A stretch of 45,078 nt of DNA from DAOUAT01 sp964551735 (lineage in GTDB: Bacteria > Chloroflexota > Anaerolineae > CG2-30-64-16): the NCBI GenBank assembly GCA_964551735.1, contig CAZKEF010000043.1, positions 1-45,078 on the forward strand. Direction: 5' to 3'. Every line of letters starts with the position of its first letter. The stretch's first letter is position 1. The notes beneath the pieces are model-generated. The model made no database searches. It saw nothing but the letters and a program-made list of their open reading frames with translations, and was not told the origin of the DNA. The translations under genes were made by a program, and so were the position numbers. This document shows, one piece after another, positions 1 to 8,538 of the stretch.

Positions 1-2100
1 ATCATCGCCAACACCACGCGGGCGCACTTCATCGCCATCAACGCGGTGCTGGCCGGCGTGGCGGATATCCGCGCCGCCATCGCGACCGCGCAGGATCGCC
101 GTGGCCAGTTTGGCCAGCGCACCATCCTCTTCGTGGACGAGGTCCACCGTTTCAACAAGGCGCAGCAAGACGCGCTGCTGCCGTGGGTCGAGAACGGCAC
201 CGTGATCCTCATCGGCGCCACCACCGAGAACCCCTATTTCGAGGTTAACAAGGCGCTGGTCAGCCGTTCCCGCATCTTCCAGCTCAAGCCGCTGACCCAA
301 GACGATCTCTTCGCCGTCGCCCGCCAGGCGCTGGCCGATCCCGAGCGCGGCTACGGCAAGCTCAACGTGCAGATTGACGACGATGCCCTGGCCCACCTGG
401 TGGACGTGGCCAACGGTGACGCCCGTGGCGTCCTCAACGCCCTGGAGTTGGCCGTCGAAACCACGCCGCCCGATACGCAATACGCAACCCGCAATACGCC
501 GGTCACCCACATCACCCTGGCTGTAGCTGAAGAATCCATCCAACGCCGCGCCGTGCTCTACGACAAGGAGGGGGACGTCCACTACGATACCATCAGCGCG
601 TTTATCAAGAGCCTGCGCGGGTCGGATCCCGACGCGGCGCTGTACTGGATGGCGCGTATGGTGTATGCGGGCGAGGAGCCGCGGTTTATCTTCCGACGCA
701 TGATCGTTTTCGCCGGTGAGGACGTGGGCCTGGCCGATCCCAACGCGATCCGCCACGTGATGGCCTGCGCGCAGGCGTTCGAGTATGTGGGTATGCCCGA
801 GGGCCGCTTCCACCTGGCCAACGCGGCCCTCTACCTGGCCACCGCGCCCAAGAGCAACAGCGCGTTCGCCTTCTTCGACGCATTGGAGACGGTGGCGCGG
901 GAGCAGGAGGCCGAAGTGCCCGCGCATTTGCGCGATGCCAACCGCGACAAGGAGGGCTTCGGTCACGGCGAGGGCTATCTGTACCCCCACGCGTACCGCG
1001 ACCACTGGGTGGCGCAGCAGTACCTGCCTGACGCGCTGCAAGGCCGGATCTTCTATCAGCCGGGCGGATTAGGGCACGAGGCGCAGATCAAGGCAGAGGT
1101 GGATCGGCGGCGCGAGGCGCAACTGGCCGCGATGTTGGAAGGGGGCGAGGGCTTCGGCGCGGTCGAGGCGCTGACTTTCACCGGTGAGATGGTGCGGGGG
1201 GACCGCGATCGCTGGCTGGCGCGGGCCGTGGGCGGCGCAGGGGAGCGTCTGGCTGCCTTGCGGGACCGCGTGCTTGATGCCGCGCGGCTGCAACGCCACA
1301 GCCTGGTGCTGGATTTGAATGCGGGCACGGGGCTGCTCACTTGGGAGGCGCTGCGCCGCGCGCCGGAGGGAGGCGTTTGGGCGCTGGCGGGCCAGGCGGG
1401 CGAGGCGAGCGCGCTGCGCGAGATAGCCGCGCGGCTGCCCGAAGTGGAGCGCCCCGTCGTGCTTCAAGGGATTCTAGGTGAACTGCCCGATCTGCTGGCG
1501 CTGCGCGGTGAGGCCGCCGTGCGCTTCGATGCCATCGTGGGGCGGGGCGCGCTGGCGGTGCAACTTCGTTCCAGCGACGCACCACGCATACACTACGCAA
1601 GAAGCAATACGCCAATGGCCCAATTTGTGCAACACCTCTCCGCCCTCCTGCGTCCCAACGGTATCATTAGCTTGGTCGAACCGGTGCCGCGGCACACCCA
1701 GCGATTGTATGCACTGGTGGACCTTGCCGAGTTGGACCCCGTGTTGGCCGAGAAGGTGCGGGACGCGGAGGAGGCGATTTACGCTGACCCGGCGGATCCG
1801 CTGATCAATTGGGATGAAGATGACCTGCAAGCTGTGTTGTTGGCCGCAAAGTTGACCGGGGTTGCGGTCGAAGGGGTGGAGACCAGCGCCGAAGCACGCA
1901 TCAGCCCGGCCCTGCTCGACCGCTGGTTCGCGCTGGTCCCCGCCGACGAGCGGCCGAGCTACGCGCAGCGCCTGGCCGCCCGGCTGGAGGCCGACGAGCT
2001 GGCCTCCGTCGAAGCGCTGTACCGGCGCAAATTGACCGGCGTCACGGTCGGTTGGCGTTCAGTGACGGCGTACGTGACAGCCGCCCGCGCTGCGGTTTGA
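1..2100 (+). CDS. rarA: RarA/MgsA recombination ATPase fused to a C-terminal methyltransferase-like domain (5' end missing)
   Basis: The frame is open from base 1, so the gene begins upstream; by comparison with E. coli MgsA about 75-80 residues, including Walker A, are missing. Visible AAA+ features are Walker B in FVDEVHRFNK, sensor 1 in IGATTENPYFE, the arginine-finger region LVSRSR, and the RarA C-terminal domain (GEDVGLADPNA, PHAYRDHWVAQQYLPD). RarA acts at stalled replication forks with SSB and the clamp-loader machinery. After about base 1150 the protein continues for some 310 residues beyond the normal end. This part contains VLDLNAGTGLLTWEAL, which looks like motif I of a class I SAM-dependent methyltransferase. 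Two short heptamer-repeat inserts (474-501 and 1577-1613) are read in frame. RarA identity is secure; methyltransferase activity is inferred. Confidence 0.93.
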   Translation: MIANTTRAHFIAINAVLAGVADIRAAIATAQDRRGQFGQRTILFVDEVHRFNKAQQDALLPWVENGTVILIGATTENPYFEVNKALVSRSRIFQLKPLTQDDLFAVARQALADPERGYGKLNVQIDDDALAHLVDVANGDARGVLNALELAVETTPPDTQYATRNTPVTHITLAVAEESIQRRAVLYDKEGDVHYDTISAFIKSLRGSDPDAALYWMARMVYAGEEPRFIFRRMIVFAGEDVGLADPNAIRHVMACAQAFEYVGMPEGRFHLANAALYLATAPKSNSAFAFFDALETVAREQEAEVPAHLRDANRDKEGFGHGEGYLYPHAYRDHWVAQQYLPDALQGRIFYQPGGLGHEAQIKAEVDRRREAQLAAMLEGGEGFGAVEALTFTGEMVRGDRDRWLARAVGGAGERLAALRDRVLDAARLQRHSLVLDLNAGTGLLTWEALRRAPEGGVWALAGQAGEASALREIAARLPEVERPVVLQGILGELPDLLALRGEAAVRFDAIVGRGALAVQLRSSDAPRIHYARSNTPMAQFVQHLSALLRPNGIISLVEPVPRHTQRLYALVDLAELDPVLAEKVRDAEEAIYADPADPLINWDEDDLQAVLLAAKLTGVAVEGVETSAEARISPALLDRWFALVPADERPSYAQRLAARLEADELASVEALYRRKLTGVTVGWRSVTAYVTAARAAV
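474..501 (+). repeat. Heptamer tandem repeat inside rarA
   Basis: Four consecutive 7-bp units (tacgcaa, tacgcaa, cccgcaa, tacgccg) are read in frame within the RarA core and encode a short polar stretch TQYATRNTP. The unit resembles the intergenic acgcacc heptamers at 23001-23052. Confidence 0.75.
1577..1613 (+). repeat. Second heptamer-type repeat inside rarA
   Basis: Degenerate acgcacc / acgcata / acgcaag units lie in frame within the methyltransferase-like domain and encode a polar loop around APRIHYARSNTP. They belong to the same repeat class as 474-501 and 23001-23052. Confidence 0.65.
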
Positions 2101-2151
2101 TAGACAAGGTGTCATCGGCCAATACCATGAGACTGCGCATCGTCTCAAGAA

Positions 2152-3936
2152 TCAGCGTCCCAGCGGCCAGAAAAGCATGATGAGCGGCACAGCGACCGCC
2201 GCAACGATCACCTCTAGCAGCAACCCCATGCGCCAGTAATCCCCGAACTTGTAGCCGCCCGGCCCCATCACCAGGGTGTTGGACTGATGGCCGATGGGGG
2301 TGAGGAACGCGCACGAGGCGCCGATGGCGATGGCTATCAGGAAGGGATCTGCCGAGGCACCCAACCCCTGCGCCACGCTGATGCCGATGGGTGCGGTCAA
2401 CACCACGGCGGCCGCGTTGTTCACCAGGTCCGACAGGAACATGGTGAACACCAGGACGATGATCAGAATGGCTGATGCTGGCAGCTGGTCGGAGATGTGC
2501 AGCAGCCCGTTGGCGATCAGTTGGGCGCCGCCGGTGGTCTCCAGCGCCTCGCCCACCGGGATCATGGCGCCCAGCAGGATGATGATGGGCCAGTCAATGC
2601 TGTCGTAGGCCTCCCGCAGCGAAACGAACCCGGCCATCACCATGATCACCACGGCCGCGACGAACGCGACCTGCACCGGGATCAGGCCGATCGCGGAGAG
2701 GAGCAGCGCCGCACCGAAGATGACCAGCGGCGGGATGAGCTGTTGCGGCTGGCCGATGCGCAGCTCGCGCTGGGCCAGCGGCAGGCACCCCAACGTCGCC
2801 AGGATGTCTTTCGCCGTCTGGGCGTAGCACTGCAGCAGCAGTACATCGCCGGCCCGCAGGCGGATGCGATCCAGCCGCGCGCGTAGGCGCCGGCCCTGCC
2901 GCGAGATCGCCAACAGGTTGACGCCGTGCTTGCGTCGCAAATCCAGGCTGAATGCGGTCTCGCCCACCAGCAGCGAATTGGCCGTGATCACCGCTTCCAG
3001 CAGTGTCACCTCATCCGATTGCAGGTCGTCGCTGACGATCCGCTCGCTGCCCACCAGCTCCAGCCGCGCTTTAGCTACCAGGGCCTCCAGGTTCTCGGCG
3101 TCAATTTGCAGGATCAGGATGTCGCCAGGGGTGAAGACGGTCCTTGGGGACGGGGCCATGCGCCGCACGCCGTCGCGCACCAGGCCCAGGATGTTGATCC
3201 CGTTCTCCACGAAGGTGTTGATCTCCGGCAGGCGCTTGCCCACCAGCTTTGCGTCTTCCGGCAGCCGCACCTCGGTGATGTACTTCTCAATCTCAAACAG
3301 GTCACTATCTGCCGCTTGACCGAGACGTTTTGGGATAAGCCGCCAGCCGATCAACACGATGAAAAGCAGCCCGGCCAGCGCAACGCCCACGCCGACGAGA
3401 GCGAAATCGAACATGCGGAACGCCGCCGCACCGGTATGCTCGCGAAAGGAAGCGACGATGATGTTCGGCGGTGTGCCGATCAGGGTGGTCATGCCGCCCA
3501 GGAGTGAGGCGAAGGCCAGGGGCATCAAGAACGCTGAGGGGGGGAAGCCCTTCTTGCGCGCCACCTGGATCGCCACCGGCATCAGCAGCGCCAGCGCGCC
3601 GATGTTGTTCATGAAGGCCGATAACACCGTCACGATGCCGGTGAGGGCCGCCAACTGCACGGTCGTCCCGCCCTTCAGGCGCAGCAGGCGCTCGCCGATC
3701 AGGTCAACCACACCGGAGTTCTGCAGGCCGCGGCTGATCACCAGCACGGCCGCAACAGTGATCACGGCGGGGTTGCTGAAGCCGCTGAAGACACGCTCGA
3801 CCGGGATGAGGCCGGTCAGAGCCACGACCATCAACGCGAGGAGCGCGACCACGTCGTAGCGCCAGCGTCCGGTGATGAAGAGGATGACAGTCAGCAAAAG
3901 GGTGGCAAAGATGATCCATTGGTGCAGGGATATCAC
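2152..3936 (-). CDS. SLC13/DASS-type anion permease with two central RCK_C (TrkA-C) domains
   Basis: This 594-aa membrane protein has the split layout of the SLC13/ArsB-like family. An N-terminal block carries SAFMNNIGALALLMP and GGMTTLIGTPPNIIV. A cytoplasmic middle of about 170 residues (roughly 215-385) contains two RCK_C-like domains (for example FTPGDILILQI and LRAGDVLLLQC). A second membrane block repeats the signature as SDLVNNAAAVVLTAP and FLTPIGHQSNTLVMGP. Such proteins move sulfate, dicarboxylates or other anions with Na+ or H+; the substrate cannot be read here. The start is GTG at 3936, overlapping the stop of the upstream Na/Pi transporter gene as GTGA, so the two are probably co-translated. 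The 51-bp gap to rarA holds only a small GAGAC/GTCTC hairpin. Confidence 0.92.
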   Translation of the reverse strand: MISLHQWIIFATLLLTVILFITGRWRYDVVALLALMVVALTGLIPVERVFSGFSNPAVITVAAVLVISRGLQNSGVVDLIGERLLRLKGGTTVQLAALTGIVTVLSAFMNNIGALALLMPVAIQVARKKGFPPSAFLMPLAFASLLGGMTTLIGTPPNIIVASFREHTGAAAFRMFDFALVGVGVALAGLLFIVLIGWRLIPKRLGQAADSDLFEIEKYITEVRLPEDAKLVGKRLPEINTFVENGINILGLVRDGVRRMAPSPRTVFTPGDILILQIDAENLEALVAKARLELVGSERIVSDDLQSDEVTLLEAVITANSLLVGETAFSLDLRRKHGVNLLAISRQGRRLRARLDRIRLRAGDVLLLQCYAQTAKDILATLGCLPLAQRELRIGQPQQLIPPLVIFGAALLLSAIGLIPVQVAFVAAVVIMVMAGFVSLREAYDSIDWPIIILLGAMIPVGEALETTGGAQLIANGLLHISDQLPASAILIIVLVFTMFLSDLVNNAAAVVLTAPIGISVAQGLGASADPFLIAIAIGASCAFLTPIGHQSNTLVMGPGGYKFGDYWRMGLLLEVIVAAVAVPLIMLFWPLGR

Positions 3937-5582
3937 GACGTGCCTCCGGCAGCTTCAGCCTCTTCATACACTTGCGAGTCTGGCGTAGCATCGGTCCCGG
4001 CCAGATGATGAAGTGTACGCCAGGCATGATAACCCACCCGATCAACCCAGCGCATCGCCTCCAGTTGCGCCTGGGTCTGGTCAGGCAACACGGCGCCGGC
4101 CGCGGTTTCGGCCAGCAACCAGGCGCGATGCAGGCGGCGCTCCTCGGCCTGACGGGCTGAGGCCGCGGCGAGATGGCGCACCAAGTCGTCTCCGTCCCAA
4201 TTCGGTTGGCCCAGCCAGGTTGCGGCCTCGGCGATCTCCGGGGCCAGGCGACCGGCCGCGGCCTCCACTTCGTCGCCGCGCAACGGGTCCTCATACTCAA
4301 GGCATGCCTCGGCCAACCGGTTCAGGTGATCGCTGGCGTGCAGCAATGTCAGGCGTCGGTTGTAATGTTGGCCGGAGTGTTGGTCTAGGTGTACTTCGGC
4401 CAGGAAAGCCCGGGCCTCCCGGATGCCGGCCTGCGCAGCCCAGAGACACGTGCGGTTCTGGCGGGTGAGCCTGGCGCCTTCCAGCAGCCTGTTCGCTTCG
4501 GCCAGGGTCGCCGCCGCGATCTCGCCCAGTGCGCGCGCTGTCGCTTCCACCGCCACGGAGGGAAGTTGCAGCAGTGAGCGGTCCAGGTGGCGCGTGAAAG
4601 CAGGCCCGCTGTCCGGGATCAACCGGACAACGAACCTCGCAAACCGGTTGATGAAGGGCAGGAAGAGCGCTGCGCCCAGCAGGTTGAAGATGGTGTGAAA
4701 CAGTGCAATGGACACGGCCGGGTCGGCTTTGCCCAACAGGTGCGTGAGCCAATCAACCAACACCAATAGTTGGCGGGTCACGGCGAAGGCCAGGAGGCCG
4801 GCAGCGCTGTTGAACAGGATATGGGCCAGCGCGGTGCGCCGGGCGGGGATGGTCGCGCCCGCCGATGCCAGGACGGCCTTGACCGTGGTGCCCAGGTTTT
4901 GGCCGATCACCAAGTAGGCGGCCTGCGGCAGGGCGATAGCGCCGCCATGCAGCGCGGTCAACGTGAGCGCCACGGCCGCGCTGGAAGATTGCAGCAGCAC
5001 GGTCATGGCTGCGCCCACTAGCACCAGCGCCAAGCGGCCGGACAGGGAGGCGTCGGAGAAAGCAGAGAAATCTATGCTGTGCGCTACCCCGCCCATGCCC
5101 TCTTGCAGGAAATCAATGCCGATGAAGATCAGCCCGAATCCGGCCAGCGCCATGCCCAGATGGGCGCGCCGGCCGCTGGTGAGCAGGCGCAGCAGCGCGC
5201 CCACACCGATGAACGGCAGCGCGATGGCTCCCACGTTCAGCTTGAAGCCGAGCAGCGAGACGATCCAACCGGTGCTGGTGGTGCCCACGTTGGTGCCGAT
5301 GATCACGCCAAGCGCGGCCGGAAACGACAGCAGGCCCGCGCTGACGAAGCCGATGGTGGTGATGGTGGTGGCGCTGGAGGACTGCACCAACGCGGTTAGG
5401 CCCACGCCGGACAGGAAAGCTGTCAACGGGGTACCGGTGGACCGTTGCAGGATGCGTTGGAGCGATCCGCCCGCGGCCGCCTTCAGTCCGTCGGCCATCA
5501 GGATCATGCCCACCAGGAACAGGCCGATGCCGCCTAACAGCACAGGTAGGATATACAGCAGGGTAGGGGGTGTAGCGCTCAT
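3933..5582 (-). CDS. Na/Pi cotransporter family protein with PhoU-like C-terminal domain
   Basis: This 549-aa protein has two inverted Na_Pi_cotrans repeats with the hallmark motifs QSSSATTIT (near residue 67) and QSSSAAVAL (near residue 198), each followed by a conserved GTNVGTT / GQNLGTT stretch. Several hydrophobic spans occupy residues 8-310. From about residue 340 the sequence is helical and charged, as in the PhoU-like domain of NptA/YjbB relatives. The family couples phosphate movement to Na+ at the inner membrane. ATG at 5582 is the first gene of a two-gene minus-strand unit with the SLC13-like permease, suggesting coordinated anion transport. Confidence 0.93.
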   Translation of the reverse strand: MSATPPTLLYILPVLLGGIGLFLVGMILMADGLKAAAGGSLQRILQRSTGTPLTAFLSGVGLTALVQSSSATTITTIGFVSAGLLSFPAALGVIIGTNVGTTSTGWIVSLLGFKLNVGAIALPFIGVGALLRLLTSGRRAHLGMALAGFGLIFIGIDFLQEGMGGVAHSIDFSAFSDASLSGRLALVLVGAAMTVLLQSSSAAVALTLTALHGGAIALPQAAYLVIGQNLGTTVKAVLASAGATIPARRTALAHILFNSAAGLLAFAVTRQLLVLVDWLTHLLGKADPAVSIALFHTIFNLLGAALFLPFINRFARFVVRLIPDSGPAFTRHLDRSLLQLPSVAVEATARALGEIAAATLAEANRLLEGARLTRQNRTCLWAAQAGIREARAFLAEVHLDQHSGQHYNRRLTLLHASDHLNRLAEACLEYEDPLRGDEVEAAAGRLAPEIAEAATWLGQPNWDGDDLVRHLAAASARQAEERRLHRAWLLAETAAGAVLPDQTQAQLEAMRWVDRVGYHAWRTLHHLAGTDATPDSQVYEEAEAAGGTS

Positions 5583-5862
5583 AATGGCTTGCCCAACCAG
5601 GGATCACAGTTTTTCGATCTCTGATTTTACCATAAGGGCCATCTGAGAACGAATTCTATGCCCTACGGGTTGGGTGGCCAGCAATGGGTTCCGTGAAATG
5701 TAGTTTTGCTCTCTGTTTTGGCGTTGCTTTTGTGATATGTTTGCATAAGCTTTTTGTGGTCTGGAGCGCATAAATCATGCGTTGTTCGCCGTGCGCGAGC
5801 GGGGTTATTGGTTTAGTGCCGCTTTTCGATCGTGGCCATTTATCACACAAAAGGACGCTGCC
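5583..5862. other. Divergent intergenic region
   Basis: This 280-bp, AT-richer stretch separates the minus-strand transporter pair from the plus-strand ATPase gene and must hold both promoters. I see AT-rich tracts around 5690-5770 but no convincing paired -35/-10 boxes. AAGGA at 5850-5854 is the ribosome binding site of the next gene. Confidence 0.5.
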
Positions 5863-6645
5863 ATGCCGAAGATCGCTATTACCGGAAAGGGTGGGGTCGG
5901 CAAAACCACCCTGACTTCGCTGTTATCGTATGTTTATGCCCAACGCGGGCAGGATGTGATCGCCATCGACGCGGATCCCGCAGGCAACCTGGGCTTGGCG
6001 TTCGGCCTCACGGCCGCGCTGGATGCAGAGTTGAAGCCCATCGCCGAAATGGAGAGCCTGATCTATGAGCGCACCGGCGCGCAGCCCGGGACCATCGGCG
6101 GGTGGTTCAAGCTCAACCCCAAGGTGGACGACATCCCTGAGAGCTTCAGCATCACTCATCGGGGGGTGCGGCTGTTGCGGTTGGGCTCCGTGCGCGGGGG
6201 CGGCACGGGCTGCCTGTGCCCCGAGAACGCGCTGCTCAAGGCGTTGGTAACGCATCTGCTCCTGCGTAAGAACCAGACGTTGATCTTGGACATGGAGGCC
6301 GGAGTCGAGCACCTGGGACGCGGCACGGCCGGTGCGGTGGATGCGTTTGTGATCGTTGTCGAGCCAGGGCTGCGCAGCCTGGGCACGGCCGATCAGATCC
6401 GTTTCCTGGCCTCGGAGATCGGGGTAAGACGCATCTACCTGGTGGCGAACAAGACGCGCGGGCCGCAAGATGAGGAATTCATCCAGGCGCACGCCAAGGA
6501 TCTGCCGTTGCTGGGCAGCCTGCCTTTCACGGTCTCAGCCGTGGCAGCAGACCAGGGAGGTGTGGCGGTCTTCGATCAGGCGCCCGAACTGCTGGCCGCA
6601 GCAGCGCGCATCGCTGACGCGTTGGATCGCGTTGAGCGGACATAA
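5863..6645 (+). CDS. CooC/MinD-like P-loop ATPase (nickel-insertase-type family)
   Basis: This 260-aa SIMIBI-class ATPase begins with a deviant Walker A, GKGGVGKTT, followed by DADPAGNLG (switch I-like), a GCLCPE segment containing a C-x-C pair, and LILDMEAGVEHLGRG (switch II). The C-x-C pair and EAGVEHLGRGT match CooC, which uses ATP to help insert nickel into carbon monoxide dehydrogenase. No CODH gene is in the window, so the client is unknown. I chose ATG 5863 because AAGGA lies 8 bp upstream and the protein then starts directly with the beta strand before Walker A; the longer frame from 5782 adds no family-like sequence. It is the first gene of a plus-strand run. Confidence 0.85.
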   Translation: MPKIAITGKGGVGKTTLTSLLSYVYAQRGQDVIAIDADPAGNLGLAFGLTAALDAELKPIAEMESLIYERTGAQPGTIGGWFKLNPKVDDIPESFSITHRGVRLLRLGSVRGGGTGCLCPENALLKALVTHLLLRKNQTLILDMEAGVEHLGRGTAGAVDAFVIVVEPGLRSLGTADQIRFLASEIGVRRIYLVANKTRGPQDEEFIQAHAKDLPLLGSLPFTVSAVAADQGGVAVFDQAPELLAAAARIADALDRVERT

Positions 6646-6674
6646 GCGAGGGCAATGAAGAGGGTGTGGCGCTG

Positions 6675-7439
6675 ATGTCCGCATTGTTTTCTGTGCCCTG
6701 GCAGCAAGACCTGGCCGCGATGGCGATCAGTTTCGCTGTGGCGCTGGCTTTTCTGAAGCTCAACGACCTGATGGCCCAGCGTGGCTGGCTGCCTGAATAC
6801 GTGACGCGCAAGTTGGTGCACATCGGCACGGGGCCCTTGTTTCTGCTGTGCTGGCCGCTCTACAGTGCGGCGTGGCACGCGCGCTGGGCCGCGGCCGTGG
6901 TGCCCGGCAGCCTGACGCTGCTTTTCGTGTTGATCGGCGTGGGGATCATCAAGAAGGACGACTTTGTGGCTGCGATGTCGCGCAGCGGCGATCCGCGTGA
7001 GCTGTTGCGCGGGCCGTTGATGTACGGCATCGTGTTCGTAGCAGCCACGGTCGTGTTCTGGCGCGAGTCACCGGTGGGCATCGTGTTACTGATGCTGCTG
7101 TGTGGCGGCGATGGCCTGGCCGACGTGGTCGGCCGGCGGCTGGGGCGGGTCAAGCTGCCCGGCCAGCGTGATAAGAGCTGGGCCGGCAGTTTCGGGTTCT
7201 TCCTGGGCGGCGCTGTGCTCACGCTGGTCTATCTGGCGCTGTTCCGCTCATTTGGCCTGCTGCAGATCGATCTGCAAGGGGCCTTGGGGCCGGTGTTGAT
7301 GACCACTTTGCTGGCCATGGCCGTGGAAGCGTACACGCCGGCAGACCTTGATAACCTGACGGTCCCACTAGCTGCCCTGGCGGTGCTCTGGCTGGTGATC
7401 TCTGTGCTCAACTGGTGGCAGGCGCCTTTTTGGGTGTGA
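6675..7439 (+). CDS. Dolichol/phytol kinase-like or CDP-diglyceride synthase-like membrane protein
   Basis: This is a 254-aa polytopic protein with about seven hydrophobic spans. The conserved signatures are RKLVHIGTGP near the N-terminus, CGGDGLADVVGRRLG in the middle, and KSWAGSFGFFLGG. These are typical of the CTP-dependent polyprenol/phytol kinase (SEC59/VTE5) branch of the CdsA superfamily, which phosphorylates isoprenoid alcohols at the membrane. The exact lipid is unknown. GTG at 6666 is an alternative in-frame start preceded by GAAGAGGG. It lies 29 bp after the CooC-like gene and 7 bp before the first MerR-B12 regulator, so the three are probably one transcript. Confidence 0.8.
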   Translation: MSALFSVPWQQDLAAMAISFAVALAFLKLNDLMAQRGWLPEYVTRKLVHIGTGPLFLLCWPLYSAAWHARWAAAVVPGSLTLLFVLIGVGIIKKDDFVAAMSRSGDPRELLRGPLMYGIVFVAATVVFWRESPVGIVLLMLLCGGDGLADVVGRRLGRVKLPGQRDKSWAGSFGFFLGGAVLTLVYLALFRSFGLLQIDLQGALGPVLMTTLLAMAVEAYTPADLDNLTVPLAALAVLWLVISVLNWWQAPFWV

Positions 7440-7446
7440 GGATAAT

Positions 7447-8391
7447 ATGGCTGATTTACCGCATCTGAGCAATCTCGATGACACGCCGGTTTTCACTATC
7501 AAGACGGTGGTGCAGGAAACGGGCATCGCACCGGCGACCTTGCGCGCCTGGGAACGGCGCTATGGGTGCCTGTCACCTGGGCGCAGCGATGGCGGTTACC
7601 GGCTCTATTCCGAGCGGGATATCGCGATCGTGCGTTGGTTGAAGCACCAGGTGGATGCCGGGGTGTCTATCAGCCGTGCGGTCGCGCTGTTGGAGATGCA
7701 CCACGATGCCGGTGAGGCGCCCGAGCTGGCGGCAACGGAGCCGCCCCGGCTTACGGAGGCGCCCAGCATGGCGACACAAGTGAGCGAGTTGGTTGAGGCG
7801 TTGCTGGCCTTTCAGGAGGCGCGTGCCGAGGCGGTTCTGAGTGAGGCCTTCGCCCTTTACCCTGTGGAGGTCGCGCTGGAAGCCATTGTATCGCCCGTTC
7901 TGGTTGAGATCGGCGAACGCTGGCATCGCGGCCAGGCGACGATCGTGCAAGAGCACTTTGCCACAGCCTTCCTGCGGCGCAGGCTGACAGCTCTCTTCCA
8001 TGCCTACGAGCAGCCTGCCCGTGGCCCCCTGGCGATCACCGGGTCGGCGCCCTCTGAATGGCACGATGTGGGGATCCTGCTGGTGTCCATGGCGCTGCGC
8101 CGCCACGGCTGGCGGGTGATCTATCTGGGCCAGAATGTGCCGGCGGACCAGTTGTTGCAGGAAATCCGTAATCTCAAACCGGACCTGGTGTGTCTCTCAG
8201 CCACTACGGCCGCCAGCGTCGAGGCGCTGATCCCGTTTTGCGCCGACGCCCAGCACCTGCCTGCCCCGCGCCCGCGGATCGTGCTCGGCGGGTATGCCTT
8301 CAGCGCGCGGCCCGAGCTACGCAATCGCTTCCCCAACTGCGATGTGGTGGGCAGTGCACGCGATCTTGTCCAGCGATTGCCCCACGTTTGA
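7447..8391 (+). CDS. MerR-type regulator with cobalamin-binding domains (CarH/LitR-like), copy 1
   Basis: This 314-aa protein has three modules: a MerR DNA-binding domain (about residues 11-85, with TLRAWERRYG and GGYRLYSERDI), a four-helix B12-binding cap (about 115-185) and a Rossmann B12-binding domain (about 195-314). The cap carries W-x9-EH (WHRGQATIVQEH), the motif that in CarH/LitR contacts the adenosyl group. The Rossmann domain keeps E-x-H-x-x-G (EWHDVG), which supplies the lower histidine ligand. By family knowledge such proteins repress DNA in the dark as AdoCbl tetramers and release it in light. It sits last in the run with the CooC-like and kinase-like genes and is followed by a paralogue under its own promoter. 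Confidence 0.92.
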   Translation: MADLPHLSNLDDTPVFTIKTVVQETGIAPATLRAWERRYGCLSPGRSDGGYRLYSERDIAIVRWLKHQVDAGVSISRAVALLEMHHDAGEAPELAATEPPRLTEAPSMATQVSELVEALLAFQEARAEAVLSEAFALYPVEVALEAIVSPVLVEIGERWHRGQATIVQEHFATAFLRRRLTALFHAYEQPARGPLAITGSAPSEWHDVGILLVSMALRRHGWRVIYLGQNVPADQLLQEIRNLKPDLVCLSATTAASVEALIPFCADAQHLPAPRPRIVLGGYAFSARPELRNRFPNCDVVGSARDLVQRLPHV

Positions 8392-8538
8392 CGCGAGCGC
8401 AGCGCGCTTACCTCTCCCAATCTATCGTGTTTCATAACAACTATAAACAAACTCTTGACAAACATAAACTTATCTGGTATACTCTTGCTTGACAAACGTG
8501 TGACATGATAGTTATAGTTTGCGTTGAGGAAGCAAGAG
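8392..8538 (+). promoter_or_regulatory. Sigma70-type promoter with CarH/LitR-like direct repeats
   Basis: A textbook promoter, TTGACA (8455-8460), 17 bp, TATACT (8478-8483), lies in the gap before the second MerR-B12 gene. CTTGACAAAC occurs twice exactly, at 8454-8463 (over the -35 box) and 8488-8497 (over the expected start of transcription), 34 bp apart. Upstream ACAA(A)CT copies near 8437-8453 continue the same phase at 10-11 bp. A related GTGTGACATG follows at 8498. Stacked ACA-containing 11-bp repeats over the -35 box are the way CarH-type tetramers bind, so autoregulation is likely. Confidence 0.75.
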
